Part shown: piece after piece, positions 7,059-14,858 of the stretch
How positions within the stretch are numbered: the stretch's first letter is position 1
Layout of the letters: each line of letters opens with the position of its first letter
Assembly: GCA_016874735.1 (NCBI GenBank)
Contig: VGTI01000006.1
Coordinates: forward strand, 58,779 to 122,778
Direction: 5' to 3'
DNA: 64,000 nucleotides
DNA from: Deltaproteobacteria bacterium
GTDB taxonomy: Bacteria; Bdellovibrionota_B; Oligoflexia; Oligoflexales; CAIYRB01
Program-made: the position numbers and the translations under genes
Notes under the pieces: generated by a model
What the model was told of the DNA's origin: nothing
Seen by the model: the letters and a program-made list of their open reading frames with translations, nothing else
The model's database searches: none

Positions 7059-9503
7059 TCAGAGATCTACCTGAAGTTCGTAGCAAACGAATTTACGCTT
7101 AAATTTGTTGTCGCTACGCGTCGAACTCTGGGTCTCATAGGACGCCTCTAGTGATTGCTTCACATCCGGCGTGAAATAAAAGTCCCAACGCATTCCGATG
7201 ATGAGATCGTTATCGCTGCGACCATCAAGCGACTTGGCGAACCTACGACTATTCTGACTGAGTTGCCACTGTAATGTGGTCCGTGTGTGCGGGGCGCGAA
7301 CTAAAGAGAGCACAGCACCGTTATCGCTAAAGCCTTCCGCGCGCATAGTGTCAGCCCGGTATGCCGTGACCCGATTGAGCAGCTTCATGGCGAAGCGCCA
7401 ATCCCCGCGCGCCCATAGATTGCCGCTCAACGCGATCGATGATTGCACGGCAGCAAAATCGCCTGGCTGCCCGAGTTCCCACCTGATCGGCTCGATACTG
7501 CGTGGGCGCCCTGGGGACGGATCGACCAAAAAACTGCGATCCATCTCGATCCGCATACTTTGGAGCCAGGGGGAGCCCAGTTGCACACCCGCCGTCACCC
7601 GTGACAGCTGGTGTACAGCACCGATGATGTCTTGACCAAGGGCAGCAGTGATACCGGCGGTAAAAAAACGCTCCAGACGTGTGCCACCCAGGCCCATCTC
7701 TGTCGTAAATCGCAGACGCTGACTAGCGGTGGCGAGTTCGCGACTGGTTGGTTTAATGAAATCACGCCAAGTTGCTTCAAGCGCTATCTCAGTCCACCCC
7801 TCAGCACTACGGTAAGGCCAAAGACTTAAACCGGCATCCACCTTATAGCCTGAGCCATAATTACTCCTGGTGACACCGTCGCCTAGTTCTAATTTGGTAT
7901 CAGCGACCCGTAGGATCGCTGAATCATAAAAAAGGCCGACACGCGCATAAGCTGCCTTAATGTTTTGATCGTTAATTTCCTCGATTTGGTTCATGGATTT
8001 GACACTACTGTCGTCGCTTGGAGGGTACCAAAGGACGCGTTTAAAGGCACGCAACGCCGCATCAGGATCACCACTATTCGCCAGAGCCTCGCCGCGTCTA
8101 AACTGCAGTTCCTTCTGATTAGGGTAATCTCGCTGATCGGCACCTTCATAGGCCCTAGCAGCTATTTTCCATTTCGCGACGCTAGCAAAGAGGCGGCCGA
8201 TTTCATAATGCGGCATTGGTGAATCAGGCATCAATTTGATGGCCTCACGCATCTGCGCTAAAGCCTCCTCGTATAAATAAAGTCCAGCATATGCTCGCGC
8301 CATGAGTAGCGCACCGTCGCCGTCCTTGGCCAATTTGGTCCAAAACGGTGCCAGAGTTTCCAACGCACTCAAGTATTCCTGTTTACTGATGTACTGGCCG
8401 GCGGCAGCTTTGGCGGCGGTTGCGTCTTTACTGCGGGGTAGCAACAGACGATACGGACCGTCAATCTCCCATGCACTCAAAGCCTCAGGCAAAACGTCAC
8501 GACTAGTCGCCGTCACCAGCGGCTGGATTTTAAAGGTTTCGATCGGTTGCAAGTCACCGGCGAGGTCGCCCTTTTCGGCAATCATCATCTTTTGTCCGTA
8601 ACCAACGGTATAACCTGGCTCCGGTAATACCTCTCCGCTACCCGGTGGAGATATACGCCTAACTTTGATGGATCCCCGGAGGACACTCATCTGCGCCGGT
8701 GCATCCTTCGAGCATGTCACAATCACATCGGCATGAGCTTCTAGTTTGGCTGTGGCCAAGCCACAGGCGTCGACCGTAGTGGCACTGGCGGCGTCGTCAA
8801 GACGGCGCACGCGCAGGGTGCCAGTGTGCACTTTGATGTCACGACCCTCAGTGGTTTCGGCTAAAGTGAGTTCAGTATCCGCGAGCGCCTGCAGCTCCAT
8901 GAAACCACTCTGTCCGCACTGGATTTGTGACTGAGCCCCCGTTGTAATCTTCGGGTGAGCCGCCCATGGGAGACGGGTCGCCAAGGACCCGATGGCGCGA
9001 CTTTTTCTGTAGGTTGTAGCGTCCACCTCGAGCGTCGCCCTTCCACCAAGCAACCGCACAGCCCAATCATCTGGTCCACTGCCCTGTAGGTCCTCGCCGT
9101 TTATCATACGCGGACTAACCACCGCAGGTCGGTGATCCACCGGAGCCGTGACGATCCGCAGACTGTACTCGAGGTAAACAGTTCCAGCTGAATTGCTCGC
9201 AATCACCGTGAGCCGATGAGAACCAAAACCCAAGTTGCCAGTGTCGATGGTGCAGCCTGGCGTCCGACAGAAAATGTGCCCCTCTTTCTCCCAGCGTACT
9301 TGGACGTCTTTGCCCCCTGGCACCACCGTCAGAGTGACCTCGTCCCCCTGGAATACAGTGACCTCAGTCAGGGAGTGCCTGACGATCATTGGTGGCTGAT
9401 TAGTCTCCAAGCTAGCGGCGGTAGCGGGCGCAGCTACCTCCGCGCGACCGAGAGGAGCTGCGGACAAAAGCCCTATTAAGGCTGAGATCAGGCGTATCTT
9501 CAC
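7059..9503 (-). CDS. Large envelope protein: Ig-like, FecR-like, TPR and C-terminal beta-barrel
   Basis: An 814-residue exported protein. It has a signal peptide (residues 1-21), an Ig-like beta domain (about 45-120, with a CRTPGC pair), and a beta-rich middle that resembles FecR-type domains (about 140-310). Helical TPR-type repeats follow (about 365-510, with motifs such as ALLMARAYAGLYLYEEAL). The last 270 residues are alternating beta-strand and probably an outer-membrane barrel. Its ATG overlaps the coaD stop by 4 bases (ATGA type), so translation is coupled to coaD. A surface scaffold or exporter role is possible, but no homologous function is recognised. The domain calls come from sequence texture, not a profile search. 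Confidence 0.65.
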   Translation of the reverse strand: MKIRLISALIGLLSAAPLGRAEVAAPATAASLETNQPPMIVRHSLTEVTVFQGDEVTLTVVPGGKDVQVRWEKEGHIFCRTPGCTIDTGNLGFGSHRLTVIASNSAGTVYLEYSLRIVTAPVDHRPAVVSPRMINGEDLQGSGPDDWAVRLLGGRATLEVDATTYRKSRAIGSLATRLPWAAHPKITTGAQSQIQCGQSGFMELQALADTELTLAETTEGRDIKVHTGTLRVRRLDDAASATTVDACGLATAKLEAHADVIVTCSKDAPAQMSVLRGSIKVRRISPPGSGEVLPEPGYTVGYGQKMMIAEKGDLAGDLQPIETFKIQPLVTATSRDVLPEALSAWEIDGPYRLLLPRSKDATAAKAAAGQYISKQEYLSALETLAPFWTKLAKDGDGALLMARAYAGLYLYEEALAQMREAIKLMPDSPMPHYEIGRLFASVAKWKIAARAYEGADQRDYPNQKELQFRRGEALANSGDPDAALRAFKRVLWYPPSDDSSVKSMNQIEEINDQNIKAAYARVGLFYDSAILRVADTKLELGDGVTRSNYGSGYKVDAGLSLWPYRSAEGWTEIALEATWRDFIKPTSRELATASQRLRFTTEMGLGGTRLERFFTAGITAALGQDIIGAVHQLSRVTAGVQLGSPWLQSMRIEMDRSFLVDPSPGRPRSIEPIRWELGQPGDFAAVQSSIALSGNLWARGDWRFAMKLLNRVTAYRADTMRAEGFSDNGAVLSLVRAPHTRTTLQWQLSQNSRRFAKSLDGRSDNDLIIGMRWDFYFTPDVKQSLEASYETQSSTRSDNKFKRKFVCYELQVDL

Positions 9504-10033
9504 GGCGCGAACTTGCGTTTCAGCGCCTTTGCCACTGGTGCTGGAACCAAAAGCTCGGCAGCGCCGCCGTGCCGTGCAATTTCTTTGGCCAGGGTCGAAG
9601 ACACATGACTAAACTCCGACCGTGTCGGTAGAAACAGCGTCTGCAAATCCGGCTTCAACGTTTGATTCATCATCGCCATACGCATCTCGTAGTCATAGTC
9701 GATGGCCGATCTTACGCCACGGATGCTTATTGTAGCTCCGACACTTGTAGCGAAGTCCACCGTCAGGCCGCTATAGGTCTCAACGCGAATATTTTTGAGC
9801 TTGGAGCACAGCGATTTGATCAGCGCTACGCGCTCGTCGGTCGAAAATAGTGGTAATTTTCCCTCTGAGGCGCCGATACCGATCACAAGGAGATCAACTA
9901 GCTCGGTGGCCCGCGCGATCAAATCGATGTGGCCATGCGTCGGTGGGTCAAAACTACCTGCAAATATGCCCACACGGTCTGCTGCTTTACGAGATTTTCC
10001 AGACCGTTGCGCTGTCTTGAGCGTGCGTGCCAA
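9500..10033 (-). CDS. coaD: Phosphopantetheine adenylyltransferase CoaD
   Basis: A 177-residue cytosolic enzyme of coenzyme A synthesis. It transfers AMP from ATP to 4'-phosphopantetheine to give dephospho-CoA. It shows the nucleotidyltransferase signature GSFDPPTHGHIDLI, the substrate-binding RGVRSAIDYDYEMRMAMMN stretch, and the C-terminal EFSHVSSTLAKEIA (counterpart of the ISSS motif). It is about 15-20 residues longer than typical CoaD because of a basic N-terminal extension (MARTLKTAQRSGKSRK). The start codon is TTG, supported by GGAGG 5-6 bases upstream. It lies 47 bases downstream of rsmD, a frequent rsmD-coaD pairing. Confidence 0.95.
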   Translation of the reverse strand: MARTLKTAQRSGKSRKAADRVGIFAGSFDPPTHGHIDLIARATELVDLLVIGIGASEGKLPLFSTDERVALIKSLCSKLKNIRVETYSGLTVDFATSVGATISIRGVRSAIDYDYEMRMAMMNQTLKPDLQTLFLPTRSEFSHVSSTLAKEIARHGGAAELLVPAPVAKALKRKFAP

Positions 10034-10080
10034 GGTTGCCTCCTGTCAGGGACCTGTAGATATACTTGTGACTGCGCCAA

Positions 10081-10653
10081 TCATCTTAGCAGCATGACCA
10101 GTGCAGTTTCACCATAAGCTCGCTGCTGATGGACCTGCCAGCCAGATGCGGCCGCCGCCACAATGGCCTCAGCGTCAGCAGCGGCGCTTTCGCAAAGGAC
10201 GATACCCCCTTCAGCTACGAGCCCTGCGATGCCGGCGAGAAGTGGCACGGCCAGCTTGGACACAAGATTGTAAGGGGGGTCAATAAACACGACATCAAAA
10301 GGCCCTCTGAGTGCTGTCAACGATTCCGGCAGGGAGCGCGCCAGCACCGAGAGCGGCGGCTGATCGAGGCCCTGCACCCTAGCGCGACGCTCGACCTCGG
10401 CAATGTTCGCCTTAAGTGCTTTTAGGGCCGGTGCCGCATGCTCGACAAACACAGCCCGGGCCGCACCGCGGCTGACGGCCTCGAGTCCCATGGCCCCGCT
10501 ACCAGCAAAAAGATCAAGGACTTGGGCTCCCGGTAGGTCGTGCGCCAGCATATTGAGCGCCGCCGCCCGCACCTTGACGGCAGTTGGCCGCGTCGCGTCT
10601 CCGGGAGGTACCTGCAGCCGCGCACCCTTGGCCCAGCCGGACGAAATCAGCAT
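10081..10653 (-). CDS. rsmD: 16S rRNA (guanine-N2-966) methyltransferase RsmD
   Basis: A 190-residue SAM-dependent methyltransferase that modifies G966 of 16S rRNA during 30S assembly. The SAM-binding motif I is DLFAGSGAMGLEAVSRGA (residues about 43-60), and the catalytic DPPY motif is in VFIDPPYNL (about 124-132). The N-terminus GWAKGARLQVPPGDATRPT matches the family's RNA-binding start. The length is usual for RsmD. The ATG at 10653 has GGAAG upstream. It is the first gene of the rsmD-coaD-envelope protein unit, transcribed away from speA. Confidence 0.94.
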   Translation of the reverse strand: MLISSGWAKGARLQVPPGDATRPTAVKVRAAALNMLAHDLPGAQVLDLFAGSGAMGLEAVSRGAARAVFVEHAAPALKALKANIAEVERRARVQGLDQPPLSVLARSLPESLTALRGPFDVVFIDPPYNLVSKLAVPLLAGIAGLVAEGGIVLCESAAADAEAIVAAAASGWQVHQQRAYGETALVMLLR

Positions 10654-10820
10654 AAGACTTCCATTTTTAAAGTTAAGCCCCTAGAATCGCAGCCTCTAAT
10701 ATAAATCTTAGTGGCTGATGGTGGCCAGCGTACAATTCACATAATTTTCTACTTGTAAATTACATTCATTGCCGCCATTTTACGCCGTCTCGGTCACCTT
10801 TTTATTCGAGTCCATAGCCT

Positions 10821-12731
10821 ATGAACATCCGCCAAATCCAAGAGGCACGCGAACTTTACGGTATCGACGAGTGGGGTGCTGGCTACTTCGGCATCAATGA
10901 TGAGGGCCATGTCGTCAGCCACCCAACTGGTGAAGAGCACCTGAGCGTGTCTCTGCCCGAGGTGATCGCCAAGCTTAAGAGTCAGGGCATCCATACGCCG
11001 CTGATTTTGCGCTTTCCGCAGATTGTCGAGTGTCAGCTCGAGCGTATGCACTCGGCGTTCCGCCAGGCGATTGGCGAGTTCAACTTTAAGGGTAAACACA
11101 TCGGGGTATTCCCGTTCAAAGTGAATCAGCGTCGGGAATTTATCGACGCCGTCGTGTCCTGCGGTCAGCGACTCGATTACGGCCTCGAGGTTGGGAGTAA
11201 GACAGAGTTTGTCGCCGCCTTGAGCTACCCTCTCTCCCCCAACTCGCTCCTCATCTGCAACGGATTCAAGGACCGCGAGTTTATCGACATGGCTTTCCTG
11301 GGCGCTGCCATGGGTAAGCGCGTCATCGTGGTGGTGGAAGGTCCCGACGAGCTAGGTACCTTTATCGATTTGGCCAAAAACCACGCGGTGGTGCCAGAAG
11401 TCGGCCTGCGTGTGCGTCTTTACAGCAAGGGTTCCGGCAAATGGGAGAAGAGCTCCGGCGACTCCTCCAAGTTTGGTCTGACGACGACGGAAGTTCTCAA
11501 CTGTCTAGCCATGCTTGAGGAAGCCCAGCTTAAAGATCGGCTGGCGATGCTGCACTTCCACATCGGCTCGCAGATTACCGAGATCAAGCGCTTCAAGAAC
11601 GCTATTAAAGAAGCATCGCGCGTCTACGCAAAAGTGGTGAAGATGGGCTACAGCCCCACCTTCCTCAATATCGGTGGTGGTGTCGGTGTAGACTACGACG
11701 GCAGCAAGACGTCGTTCCTATCGAGCGCCAACTATACAATGCAAGAATTCGCCAACGATGCGGTTTACGTGCTCGGTGACGTCTGTGCCAATGAGGGTGT
11801 TAAGTACCCAACAATCGTTACCGAGAGCGGTCGTGTGATTGCTGCCTACCACTCAGTGGTCGTGACCGACATCCGCGAAGTCCAGGGCGAAGAGGCGTTG
11901 CCTATCGAGGCGGACTTGCCCGAATACACTGAGGGCGAAGTTCACAAGAGCATCAAAGAACTCAAGTACATCCTCGACAACATTAACAGGAAGAATTACG
12001 TCGAGTTCTACCACGATGCCATCGAGTATCAGGAAGAGCTGTTTACGCTGTTTAATCTCGGCTACTTGAATTTGGCTGATCGCGCCTATGCGGAGGATTT
12101 GTTCCGCCGGGTCTGTCGACGCGCACTGTACTTCTCAAGCTTCCAGCGTCACCAGCTCGAGGAATTCGACGACCTGCAAAAAGTGATGGTCAGCAAGTAC
12201 TTGGCCAACTTCTCCATGTTCCAGTCGATTCCTGACTCTTGGGCCATTGATCAGCTGTTCCCCGTCATGCCGCTTAGCCGCCACGACGAAAAGCCATCGC
12301 ACAAGGCTACCATCGTCGATATCACGTGTGACTCCGACGGTTGTCTCGACACCTTCGTCGACCGCGCTGATGTCAAAACCGCCCTAGATTTACACGTGCC
12401 AAACAATCAGCCGTATTATATCGGCTTTTTCCTCGTCGGCGCTTACCAGGAGAGCCTGGCAAATGAGCACAACCTCTTCGGCGCTATTCACGAGGCTGAG
12501 ATTTACATCAATGCCGACGGAGATTGGGAAATTACGAAGGTCACCAAAGGCGACCCCATCGACGAGCTCCTCCAGTCGCGTAACTACGATCTCAAGGAAA
12601 TGTTTGGTTGCTACGAACTGCAGTTCACCAAGTCGGTGGCCGAGGGGCGACTGAGTGAGGAACAGGCCCAATCCGGACTGGAACGACTGGGCAAATTCAT
12701 GCGCTCTTACCCGTACCTAATCGACTTGTAG
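10821..12731 (+). CDS. speA: Biosynthetic arginine decarboxylase SpeA
   Basis: A 636-residue PLP enzyme (fold III) that converts arginine to agmatine, the first step of the agmatine route to putrescine. The PLP lysine is Lys100 in VFPFKVNQ. Other family signatures are YGIDEWGAGYF at the N-terminus, HFHIGSQI, the glycine loop NIGGGVGVDYDGS, and the C-terminal CDSDGCLDTF with the active-site cysteine. The length is close to E. coli SpeA (658). It has its own AT-rich upstream region (10654-10820) shared with the divergent rsmD. No speB (agmatinase) is in the window. Confidence 0.96.
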   Translation: MNIRQIQEARELYGIDEWGAGYFGINDEGHVVSHPTGEEHLSVSLPEVIAKLKSQGIHTPLILRFPQIVECQLERMHSAFRQAIGEFNFKGKHIGVFPFKVNQRREFIDAVVSCGQRLDYGLEVGSKTEFVAALSYPLSPNSLLICNGFKDREFIDMAFLGAAMGKRVIVVVEGPDELGTFIDLAKNHAVVPEVGLRVRLYSKGSGKWEKSSGDSSKFGLTTTEVLNCLAMLEEAQLKDRLAMLHFHIGSQITEIKRFKNAIKEASRVYAKVVKMGYSPTFLNIGGGVGVDYDGSKTSFLSSANYTMQEFANDAVYVLGDVCANEGVKYPTIVTESGRVIAAYHSVVVTDIREVQGEEALPIEADLPEYTEGEVHKSIKELKYILDNINRKNYVEFYHDAIEYQEELFTLFNLGYLNLADRAYAEDLFRRVCRRALYFSSFQRHQLEEFDDLQKVMVSKYLANFSMFQSIPDSWAIDQLFPVMPLSRHDEKPSHKATIVDITCDSDGCLDTFVDRADVKTALDLHVPNNQPYYIGFFLVGAYQESLANEHNLFGAIHEAEIYINADGDWEITKVTKGDPIDELLQSRNYDLKEMFGCYELQFTKSVAEGRLSEEQAQSGLERLGKFMRSYPYLIDL

Positions 12732-12772
12732 CCTTCAATTTCAGGTAGTTACATTATTTTTTCGGACAGGAC

Positions 12773-12799
12773 TCAAGTCCCGGGCTGAACCGCCGATGA
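12773..12799 (+). promoter_or_regulatory. Predicted sigma-28 (FliA) flagellar promoter
   Basis: TCAAGTCC at 12773-12780, then exactly 11 bases, then GCCGATGA at 12792-12799. The consensus is TAAAGTTT-N11-GCCGATAA, with TCAAG as the common -35 variant in pseudomonads. Seven of eight -10 bases match and the spacing is exact. The STAS gene starts at 12839, giving a leader of about 30 bases. A short hairpin (TGGGG-ATA-CCCCA) lies between promoter and gene. Confidence 0.6.
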
Positions 12800-12838
12800 G
12801 CACCATGGGGATACCCCAAACTCATACGAGGTCAGCCT

Positions 12839-13318
12839 ATGGGAATCACACTTAACGTCGAGAAAAAAGGTGAATGGGACCAGCTTGTCTACGCTGGCCC
12901 GATCAACGAAGACGCTGAGGTCCATCTGAAGCCCATGCTTGCGGCTCTCGGCGCCAACGTCATCATCAATTTCCGCAAAGTTGAGTCCGTCAACAGCTGC
13001 GGCGTACGCGCTTGGATTAACTTCATGCGCGAGGTTGCCAAAGGGCGCAACCTCATTTTCGAAGAGTGCACGCCTGAGATCGTCTGCCAGATCAACATGA
13101 TCCCTAACTTCCGCGGCAGTGCCAAAGTAAAATCTGTGTACGCGTCTTATTCGTGTGCCCAGTGCGACAATCAGACCTGGGTCCTCTTTGAGGAAGGGCG
13201 GAACCTACCGAGTTCCGGGACTGACGGTGTGTCCGAGCAGAAGTGCGAAAAATGCGGCTCGGCCATGGAGATGGAAGAGCTAGAAGACGAATTCTTTGCC
13301 TGGTTAGATGCTGCCTAG
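12839..13318 (+). CDS. STAS-like domain fused to a zinc ribbon
   Basis: A 159-residue cytosolic protein. Residues 1-98 have a STAS (anti-anti-sigma) layout, with IINFRKVESVNSCGVRAWINFM at the position of the family's phosphorylatable serine loop (Ser53 aligned with the usual D-S-S/T-G). The C-terminal part holds two CxxC pairs (Cys106/109 and Cys136/139) and is probably a zinc ribbon, followed by an acidic tail. STAS proteins usually act by partner switching with a kinase or sigma factor; no kinase gene lies nearby. A PAS-GGDEF gene follows 81 bases downstream and may be its partner. A sigma-28-type promoter lies in front. Confidence 0.65.
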   Translation: MGITLNVEKKGEWDQLVYAGPINEDAEVHLKPMLAALGANVIINFRKVESVNSCGVRAWINFMREVAKGRNLIFEECTPEIVCQINMIPNFRGSAKVKSVYASYSCAQCDNQTWVLFEEGRNLPSSGTDGVSEQKCEKCGSAMEMEELEDEFFAWLDAA

Positions 13319-13399
13319 GTCCTGATGAGGGCTCGGTTTCAACAAACCTAAACAATCAATAGCAGACAATTAAACGTAAACAATGTTGAGAGTAAAGCT

Positions 13400-14398
13400 A
13401 TGGGTGAAGCAGCACTAAACCTCACAGACAACGCCGGCCAGGATGTGTTGGAAGCTTTCAAACCCCATGAGCATTTTTCCAAGTGTTTGCTGGATGCATT
13501 CGCCGTGATGGACATGAGTGGCCGCGTGCTTAAGTGCAACGCACTCCTAAGTCTCGTCACCGGTCAAAAGACCAAGCAGATCATGAAGGCCGGTTCTCTC
13601 ACAGAACTCCTGAACTTTGACATCAAGGGGATGCCCTTAACTGTGGCCGAAATCCTGAGTAATCCAGCACCGTACCGTTACGATGATGTCACGGGTACTG
13701 CCACCGTGAACAACCAGTCCCTCAATCTGACGATCGGTGTCTTCCCGTTTGTCGTCAACGGCGTCAACATCGGCGCCTTTGTGCTCCTGCGTGACGTCAC
13801 TGCCGAAACGAACCTACAGGACCGCTATAAAGATAAGGCTACGCAGTCGATCACCGACAACCTAACCGGCCTTTTCAACCGCGCCTACTTTTCGGAGTAC
13901 CTGACCAGCCAAGTTAAGGTCATGGAGGGTCTGCCAGCTGATTCCGACCAAAGAACCATGTCGGTCGTCATGTTTGACATCGACCACTTCAAAAAAATTA
14001 ACGATGTCTACGGTCACCAGGCCGGTGACTTTGTGCTCAAACACGTCGGCGGTATTTTGAAAAACGGCTTCCGCAAAACGGATGTCGTCGCCCGGTACGG
14101 TGGCGAGGAGTTCTTGGCGATCCTGCCTGCCACAGGACTTTCTGGTGCGGCCAATGCCGCAGAAAAAATCCGCGAAGCAATAGCAGCGTTCAAATTCGAC
14201 ATGAGTGGTACCGTCATTCCCGTTACGATATCAATCGGTGTGGCACAGATGGCCTTTTCCAAGGAGACTGCTGCCGAGGCGATCGCTCGTGCCGATGCGG
14301 CGCTCTACTTCGCCAAGAAATCAGGACGGAATCGGGTCAGTATCCACAATGGAACCGACCCGGCTCCGGTAACACCAGAGATCTTGAAACCGAGCTAG
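13400..14398 (+). CDS. Diguanylate cyclase with N-terminal PAS domain
   Basis: A 332-residue cytosolic protein. Residues about 25-140 form a PAS-like sensor (DAFAVMDMSGRVLKCNALLSLVTG, ending FVLLRDVTAE). A linker helix leads to a complete GGDEF domain (about 150-315) with the start motif DNLTGLFNR, the metal-binding FDIDHFKKIND, and the active-site GGEEF at 234-238. An RKTD inhibitory I-site (225-228) sits exactly five residues before it. The enzyme should therefore make c-di-GMP from GTP and be subject to product inhibition. No transmembrane segment is seen. It follows the STAS/zinc-ribbon gene on the same strand. Confidence 0.93.
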   Translation: MGEAALNLTDNAGQDVLEAFKPHEHFSKCLLDAFAVMDMSGRVLKCNALLSLVTGQKTKQIMKAGSLTELLNFDIKGMPLTVAEILSNPAPYRYDDVTGTATVNNQSLNLTIGVFPFVVNGVNIGAFVLLRDVTAETNLQDRYKDKATQSITDNLTGLFNRAYFSEYLTSQVKVMEGLPADSDQRTMSVVMFDIDHFKKINDVYGHQAGDFVLKHVGGILKNGFRKTDVVARYGGEEFLAILPATGLSGAANAAEKIREAIAAFKFDMSGTVIPVTISIGVAQMAFSKETAAEAIARADAALYFAKKSGRNRVSIHNGTDPAPVTPEILKPS

Positions 14399-14420
14399 CG
14401 GCCGCGCTTACGTCGATTTG

Positions 14421-14858
14421 TTAGTTGAGGAGCTCTGACCCGCCACCGTATCCGGCGAGTAGTTCATCGGCCATTTTCTCAAGCTCTAGGTTGAGAATTT
14501 GCCCTTTGACTTGGAACGCTACGCCATCCCATTGGTACTCGGTCCAATCGATCGGCAGGTAGCAATCCCCGTCCTCGCGGAAGTACTCAGCAAAGTACTC
14601 GGTCATGTAATCAAGCAGGAACATAGCCGCAGCGCGATCACTAAGATCTGTATCGGCGAAGGCGATGCGTGACTCTACCGGATAAAAATAGGACCCTGAC
14701 TCGTTACGCAGCGTAACCTTAGCGTAGACGCCCTGTGCGTCTTTACTAAACTCAACGGCAAAATAACGCGGTCCACGGAGTCCGGCAAACTTACGATCGA
14801 GCAAGCGCGCAAGATCCTCACACTCAGCTTGGTCGAACCAAGTAGTCACGTCGGTCAT
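14421..14858 (-). CDS. Conserved small protein coupled to the DUF6178 gene
   Basis: A 145-residue acidic cytosolic protein without recognised catalytic motif. The sequence is mixed alpha/beta with many aromatic residues (YFAVEF, YFYPVE, YMTEYFAEYF). Its ATG overlaps the stop of the upstream DUF6178 gene by 4 bases, so the two are translated together and probably work together. The family is not named here with confidence. Confidence 0.65.
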   Translation of the reverse strand: MTDVTTWFDQAECEDLARLLDRKFAGLRGPRYFAVEFSKDAQGVYAKVTLRNESGSYFYPVESRIAFADTDLSDRAAAMFLLDYMTEYFAEYFREDGDCYLPIDWTEYQWDGVAFQVKGQILNLELEKMADELLAGYGGGSELLN

